A stretch of 64,000 bases of DNA from Catenulispora sp. EB89. GTDB lineage: Bacteria; Actinomycetota; Actinomycetes; Streptomycetales; Catenulisporaceae. Made by a program: the position numbers and the translations under genes. The notes beneath the pieces are model-generated. The model was not told the DNA's origin and did not search any database. It saw only the letters and a program-made list of their open reading frames with translations. The stretch spans positions 45,295 through 109,294 of the forward strand of contig NZ_JBGCCU010000034.1 of assembly GCF_041261445.1 (NCBI RefSeq), read 5' to 3'. Below, piece after piece: positions 60,659 to 64,000 of the stretch (position 1 is its first letter; each line of letters starts with the position of its first letter).

Positions 60659-61644
60659 ACTCCTTCCCGGGCCTGGGCCAGCCGGCGCGCGCCGGCGCCG
60701 AGACCGGCGACCAGCAGAACGAACAACGTCAACAGAATCCCGATGGCCGCGCCGACCCCCGGCTTGCCCTGCTCGACGCCGTCCTGGTAGATCAGCAGCG
60801 CCGGCGACATGGTCGCGCCGTTCGGGCCGCCGCCACCGGTGAGCAGATAGGGCTCGGTGAACAGGTTGGCGCCGACGATCAGGGCCAGGGTGGTCACCAG
60901 GATGGTGATGTTGCGCAGCGCGGGCACGGTGATCGCTCGGAACTGCCGCACCGCTCCGGCGCCGTCGATGCTCGCCGCCTCGTAGAGCGAATCAGGGATC
61001 AACAACACTCCGGCCAGGTAGAGCAGGACGTAGAAGCCGAGCTGTTTCCACGTCACCTCCAGCGCGATCACGACCATCGCCAGGTGCGAGTTGACCAGCC
61101 ACGACGGATTCGGCGCCGCGGAGCCCAGCACGTGGTTGACCAGGCCGCTCTGGCTGAACAGGAAGTACCAGACGCCGATGACGGCGATGCTGGCGGTGAC
61201 GTAGGGCACGAAGAAGGCCGAGCGGAAGAAGGCCTTCATCCGGGTGAGCTTCGCCAGCACCGCGGCCAGCGTCATGCCCAGGATCACGGTCAGCGGGACG
61301 TTGATCACCAGGAACTCGCCGATGTTCAGGAACGACCGGCGCAGCAGCGGGTCCGAGAGCGCTTCGCGGTAGTTCTTCAGGCCCACGAACGGCTGTGGCA
61401 CGGACGCGCCGGGCGCTGCGTAGACGTAGTCGAGGACTGATATGCGGATGCCCTGGATGATCGGCACCGCGTAGACGATGACCAGGTACACGCCGTACGG
61501 TGCGGCCAGCCACAGTCCGATGAGGGTCTTCGATCGCGGTCCTCCTCGCTTCGCGCGGGACGTCGGGCCGCCTTGCTTCGCGCGGGAGGTCGGCGCGGCT
61601 GGCTTCACGCGGGACATTGCTGCGGCTGGCTTCACGCGGGACAT
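60655..61644 (-). CDS. Carbohydrate ABC transporter permease (MalF type)
   Basis: 329 residues with six membrane segments after a basic N-terminal tail; EAA loop SLYEAASIDGAGAVRQFRAITVPALRNITILV. The first 36 residues are four 9-residue repeats (MSRVKPAAA, MSRVKPAAP, TSRAKQGGP, TSRAKRGGP) from a 27-bp tandem repeat, so the real start could be either of the two repeat ATGs. Nine bases after the binding-protein gene. Confidence 0.92.
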   Translation of the reverse strand: MSRVKPAAAMSRVKPAAPTSRAKQGGPTSRAKRGGPRSKTLIGLWLAAPYGVYLVIVYAVPIIQGIRISVLDYVYAAPGASVPQPFVGLKNYREALSDPLLRRSFLNIGEFLVINVPLTVILGMTLAAVLAKLTRMKAFFRSAFFVPYVTASIAVIGVWYFLFSQSGLVNHVLGSAAPNPSWLVNSHLAMVVIALEVTWKQLGFYVLLYLAGVLLIPDSLYEAASIDGAGAVRQFRAITVPALRNITILVTTLALIVGANLFTEPYLLTGGGGPNGATMSPALLIYQDGVEQGKPGVGAAIGILLTLFVLLVAGLGAGARRLAQAREGV

Positions 61645-61655
61645 TGCCGCGGCCT
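61548..61655 (-). repeat. Four 27-bp tandem repeats at the start of the MalF-type gene
   Basis: Units begin at 61548, 61575, 61602 and 61629 (plus-strand core GCTTCRCGCGGGA), exactly 27 bases apart. The array runs from the stop of the binding-protein gene into the permease coding start and encodes four 9-residue units. Confidence 0.92.
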
Positions 61656-62952
61656 ACTTGGCGATGTCGGACACGACGGTGCCGGCCGCGTCGTGCAGCC
61701 ACTGGCTGGTCGACTGCTGGCCGAAGACCACGGACTTCAGGTAGCCGTTGCGGAAGTCCTGCCACATGGTCACGCCGTTGGCGACGTTCGGCACCTCGAC
61801 GGTGCGGCTCGCCTGCTGCGCGAACAGCGTGTACTCCGGGTGCGCGGTGAAGTAGGACGCGTAGACGCTCGGCAGGTCGGTGCGCAGCGGCATCTGGCCG
61901 GTGGTGCTCAGGAGCGCGCCGTCGTTGTCCTGGTCCGTGGCGAACTTCAGGAAGTCCCACGCGGTCTGCCGGTTCTTGCACGCGGTGAACACCGAGACGG
62001 TCTTGGAGTCGGCGAAGGTGTGGATCTGGTCGGCCGGCATGCCCGCCGAGGTCGGCACCGGCACCGCGCCCCAGTTCACCTTGCCCTGGTAGGTCGCGAT
62101 GGCCCACGGGCCGACGATCGCCATCGCCGCCTTCTTGTCCGCGAACGCGTCCCCGTTGTACTTCTCCTTCGGGGCCTGGCTCTTGGCGTACACGCCGGCC
62201 CAGAAGTCGGCGACGGCCTGCCCCGCGGCGTCGTCAAAGGTGGCCTTGCCGTTCGCCACCAACGGCTGCCCCCCACTCTCGGCGATGTAGAGCGGGTAGT
62301 AGTCGAACCAGTTCTGGAAGAACTCGTTGGTCGGCGCCGGCGCGATGGCGTACTGCGCGACCTTCGAACTCACCAGCTTCTGCGCGGCGGCCTCGAAGTC
62401 GGCGTAGGTGGCGAGGGCCGGATGGTCCGGATCCAGGCCGGCGGCCTTGAACATGTCCTTGTTGTAGAAGATCATGACCGGATTGCTCTTCCACGGCAGC
62501 TGGTAGTACTTGCCATCAGAGCTCTTGTACTCGGACGCGACAGCCGCGCCACTCCGCCCCTCGATGTACGAAACGCCGTCAGCGAAGTCGTTCAACGGAA
62601 CCAGGCCGCCCTGCTTCACCCACCCCGAGATCGCCGACGGCGACCCGTTGAACACCAGGCACGGCGCGTTCCCGGCGGCGATAGCGGCGGTGATGACCTC
62701 CTCGGAGCTGGTGCCGGCAGGTATCTCCTCACCACTGACCTGCTGGTCCGGATGCGCCTTGTTCCACAACGCGACGGTCGCCTTACCCCACGAAACTTCC
62801 TGGGCGTTGTTGGAGTACCAGACCTTGATCGGCCCACTCGTCGGCGTCCCCCCGCCACCGCCACCGGAACTGCATCCCGCCAGCGTGAGTGCCGTGCAGG
62901 CCAGCGCCGCGACGGCGGCGGCGGCAGCGGTGAACGTGCGCATCTTCGCCAT
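61654..62952 (-). CDS. Sugar-binding lipoprotein of the ABC importer
   Basis: 432 residues. Lipoprotein signal peptide with lipobox LAGC (Cys27) followed by a Ser/Gly linker; extracellular solute-binding type 1 fold (IKVWYSNNAQEVSWGKATVALWNKAHPDQQV, DGKYYQLPWKSNPVMIFYNKDMFKAAGLD, AAMAIVGPWAIATYQ). CUT1 family, oligosaccharide or glycoside binding. First gene of the importer operon; GAGAGGA precedes the ATG. AAGGGG-N8-CCCCTT lies 25 bases upstream. Confidence 0.93.
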   Translation of the reverse strand: MAKMRTFTAAAAAVAALACTALTLAGCSSGGGGGGTPTSGPIKVWYSNNAQEVSWGKATVALWNKAHPDQQVSGEEIPAGTSSEEVITAAIAAGNAPCLVFNGSPSAISGWVKQGGLVPLNDFADGVSYIEGRSGAAVASEYKSSDGKYYQLPWKSNPVMIFYNKDMFKAAGLDPDHPALATYADFEAAAQKLVSSKVAQYAIAPAPTNEFFQNWFDYYPLYIAESGGQPLVANGKATFDDAAGQAVADFWAGVYAKSQAPKEKYNGDAFADKKAAMAIVGPWAIATYQGKVNWGAVPVPTSAGMPADQIHTFADSKTVSVFTACKNRQTAWDFLKFATDQDNDGALLSTTGQMPLRTDLPSVYASYFTAHPEYTLFAQQASRTVEVPNVANGVTMWQDFRNGYLKSVVFGQQSTSQWLHDAAGTVVSDIAK

Positions 62953-62976
62953 GGCTGATCCTCTCGAATCCGGCGT

Positions 62977-62996
62977 AAGGGGTTTTAGGGCCCCTT
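62977..62996 (-). promoter_or_regulatory. Inverted repeat upstream of the sugar importer operon
   Basis: AAGGGG-N8-CCCCTT, perfect 6-bp arms, in the leader of the binding-protein gene. It could be a regulator site or a short leader hairpin (AAGGGGCCC...). Confidence 0.45.
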
Positions 62997-63390
62997 CCCA
63001 GGATGAAGAGAATCAAAGCTCGAAGTCATGTCCAGTCGGGATTTGCGCGCATGCTTTGTGGGGTGGGGGCGGTGGGGGGTGGGGTGCGGTTGGGGTGTGG
63101 TTTACAGGCGATTTTTACGGCTTCGCCTAAGGTTTGGTGACCTCGCTGGGGGACGCAGTTCGGTTGAGCGACTCGTTTCGCGCTGGCGGCCGCCGGTTTT
63201 CGCGGGCACGACCGCGCGGTGGTTCAGGGCTCTGCGGCAATCGGCAATCGGCAATCGGCTGGCGGTCGGCGGCGGCGGGTGGCCGGCGGGCGGCAGGCGG
63301 TGATGTCGGTGGCGCATGCTATATCTATTTATAAGGGGCGATAATGCCCTAACAAAATGCCGCCACGTCCGACTCGCACCACCAGCTAGC

Positions 63391-63630
63391 GCTGGCTGCC
63401 GGGCGGTGTTCGTGGACACGATCGAGCGGCGGTCCGACTCGCGCTGCGGTGCGCTGGCAGGCGGCGGTTTTCGTGGGCAAGAGCGCGCGGCGGTCGAGCT
63501 TGAGCGCGGTGGGTTGGCGGCTGGCGGTTTTCGTGGGCAAGACTACGCGCCGGTCGAGTTTGAGCGTGGCGCTTTGGCGGCTGGCGGTTTCCGCGTGCAC
63601 GACCACGCACAGGTCCGAGTCACTGCGCAC
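63391..63630. repeat. 60-bp imperfect tandem repeats, four units
   Basis: Units 63391-63450, 63451-63510, 63511-63570 and 63571-63630, aligned on GGCGGTTTTCGTGGGCAAGA-like cores exactly 60 bases apart. Units 2 and 3 are most alike. A stray copy with the same core lies near 63182-63236, out of register. 60 is a multiple of three, so frames on both strands give 20-residue repeats. Confidence 0.88.
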
Positions 63631-63934
63631 GCGTTTGGTCTGGCGGCCGCCTGCCGCGTTTGGTGGGCGCCTCGAGGCCTCCGGCGGGCGCTCTACAGCG
63701 AGGGGGCGACCCGCGCGACCTCCTACAGGCGGCGGCCCGCGACTGTTCGGCTCCACTTCACGCTGTTGCCTGCGCCGCGCTGGCCGGTGGCAGTCGCTGC
63801 TTGTGGTCACCAGGGTTCTGGGTCCCTCGCCGCGTCGTCGCCGTAAACGGAACCAGTCCGGTCCGCAATGCCGCGTAGTTAGGGTTTTGGTGGTGTTGTC
63901 AAATAGGGCTGTGAGCTGTGGCTTTATAGAGTGA

Positions 63935-63990
63935 ACGAGACCTCTGATATGCCGGTTCTTGTCTAGGGAACCCGGGATCGGAGGTCTCGT
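63935..63990. repeat. Inverted repeat at the window edge
   Basis: ACGAGACCTCTGAT (63935-63948) pairs with ATCGGAGGTCTCGT (63977-63990), 13 of 14. A GTG at 63992 may start a gene that continues beyond the window (VSE...). Could be a leader hairpin or the end region of a mobile element. Confidence 0.5.
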
Positions 63991-64000
63991 CGTGTCTGAG

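Larger units (their letters stand above)
62997..64000. other. About 1 kb without a supportable gene
   Basis: Upstream of the importer operon. It contains G-rich low complexity (63058-63100), (CGGCAAT)3 at about 63235-63258, a 60-bp repeat array and an edge inverted repeat, listed separately. Open frames exist (for example 63316-63846 on the plus strand) but their composition follows the repeats and matches no family I know. GC content falls near 63880-63930. Confidence 0.5.

Noticed and set aside
63391..63630. CRISPR array
   Set aside because: Units are contiguous with no unique spacers, and no cas genes are present.
63316..63846. Possible 176-residue repeat protein over the 60-bp array
   Set aside because: Both strands give equally good 20-residue repeats, there is no ribosome site, and no known family fits; listed as DNA repeat instead.
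1..64000. tRNA and rRNA genes
   Set aside because: No clover-leaf with a GGTTCGAATCC-type arm and no rRNA sequence was recognised on reading; a covariance-model scan would be decisive.

Overview
This is a 64 kb stretch of very GC-rich actinobacterial chromosome. Evidence for that: strong third-position G/C bias, many GTG starts, GTGA and ATGA start/stop overlaps, and families typical of filamentous actinomycetes (SigE-type and ECF sigma factors, LAL-type LuxR regulators, an Esx/Ecc type VII secretion locus, DUF881/Sbp proteins, MerR/GarA block). The gene content would fit a Catenulispora/Streptomyces-like lineage, but the species cannot be fixed from sequence reading alone.

Layout. 0-4 kb: 5' part of an acyl-CoA synthetase, a small tandem-HTH regulator, rpe, and a membrane Ser/Thr kinase on the minus strand. 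4-8 kb: an FMN riboswitch followed by ribE-ribM-ribBA-ribH and hisE. 8-12.6 kb: a large reverse-strand secreted beta-helix/CWB2 surface protein sits between hisE and hisG; hisG is followed by a PH-domain membrane protein. 12.6-20.7 kb: LysE exporter, FadD ligase, ketopantoate reductase-like enzyme, SigE-family sigma factor with its membrane partner, thiolase plus DUF35 pair, MarR regulator. 21.3-29.5 kb: a conserved block (pgsA, DUF881, sbp, DUF881, gcvH, garA-like FHA, MerR, bifunctional nuclease, MerR) in the same order as Mycobacterium tuberculosis Rv1822-Rv1830. 29.6-38 kb: small enzymes (SanA/YdcF, methyltransferase, VOC, low-MW phosphatase, DprE2-like SDR), a DGPF/ECF42 sigma pair, a nucleotide kinase-like protein, a second ECF sigma factor with a SnoaL-like tail, and an MFS exporter.

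38-53.2 kb is a type VII (ESX-like) secretion locus: a muramidase-like candidate effector, a PPE-like protein, a small WXG-like protein with one hydrophobic segment, two WXG100 proteins, EccC, a second PPE/EspB-like protein, a YbaB protein, EccD, EccE and EccB. No mycosin or EccA is present. 53.2-59.8 kb: a decayed acyl-CoA thioesterase, a PH-domain membrane protein, a histidine kinase/NarL response-regulator pair, and a 1076-aa LAL regulator. 59.8-63 kb: a carbohydrate ABC importer (two permeases and a lipoprotein binding protein). 63-64 kb: no convincing gene, but 60-bp tandem repeats and an inverted repeat at the very edge.

The most interesting threads are: (i) an acidic ET-x-x-L motif repeated in a DUF881 protein and again in EccE, resembling the phosphothreonine site of GarA, in a window that also encodes a Ser/Thr kinase and an FHA protein; (ii) the mycosin-less secretion locus with a WXG-like/muramidase-like fusion; (iii) TACCT direct repeats phased at about two helical turns between two LuxR-type regulators.
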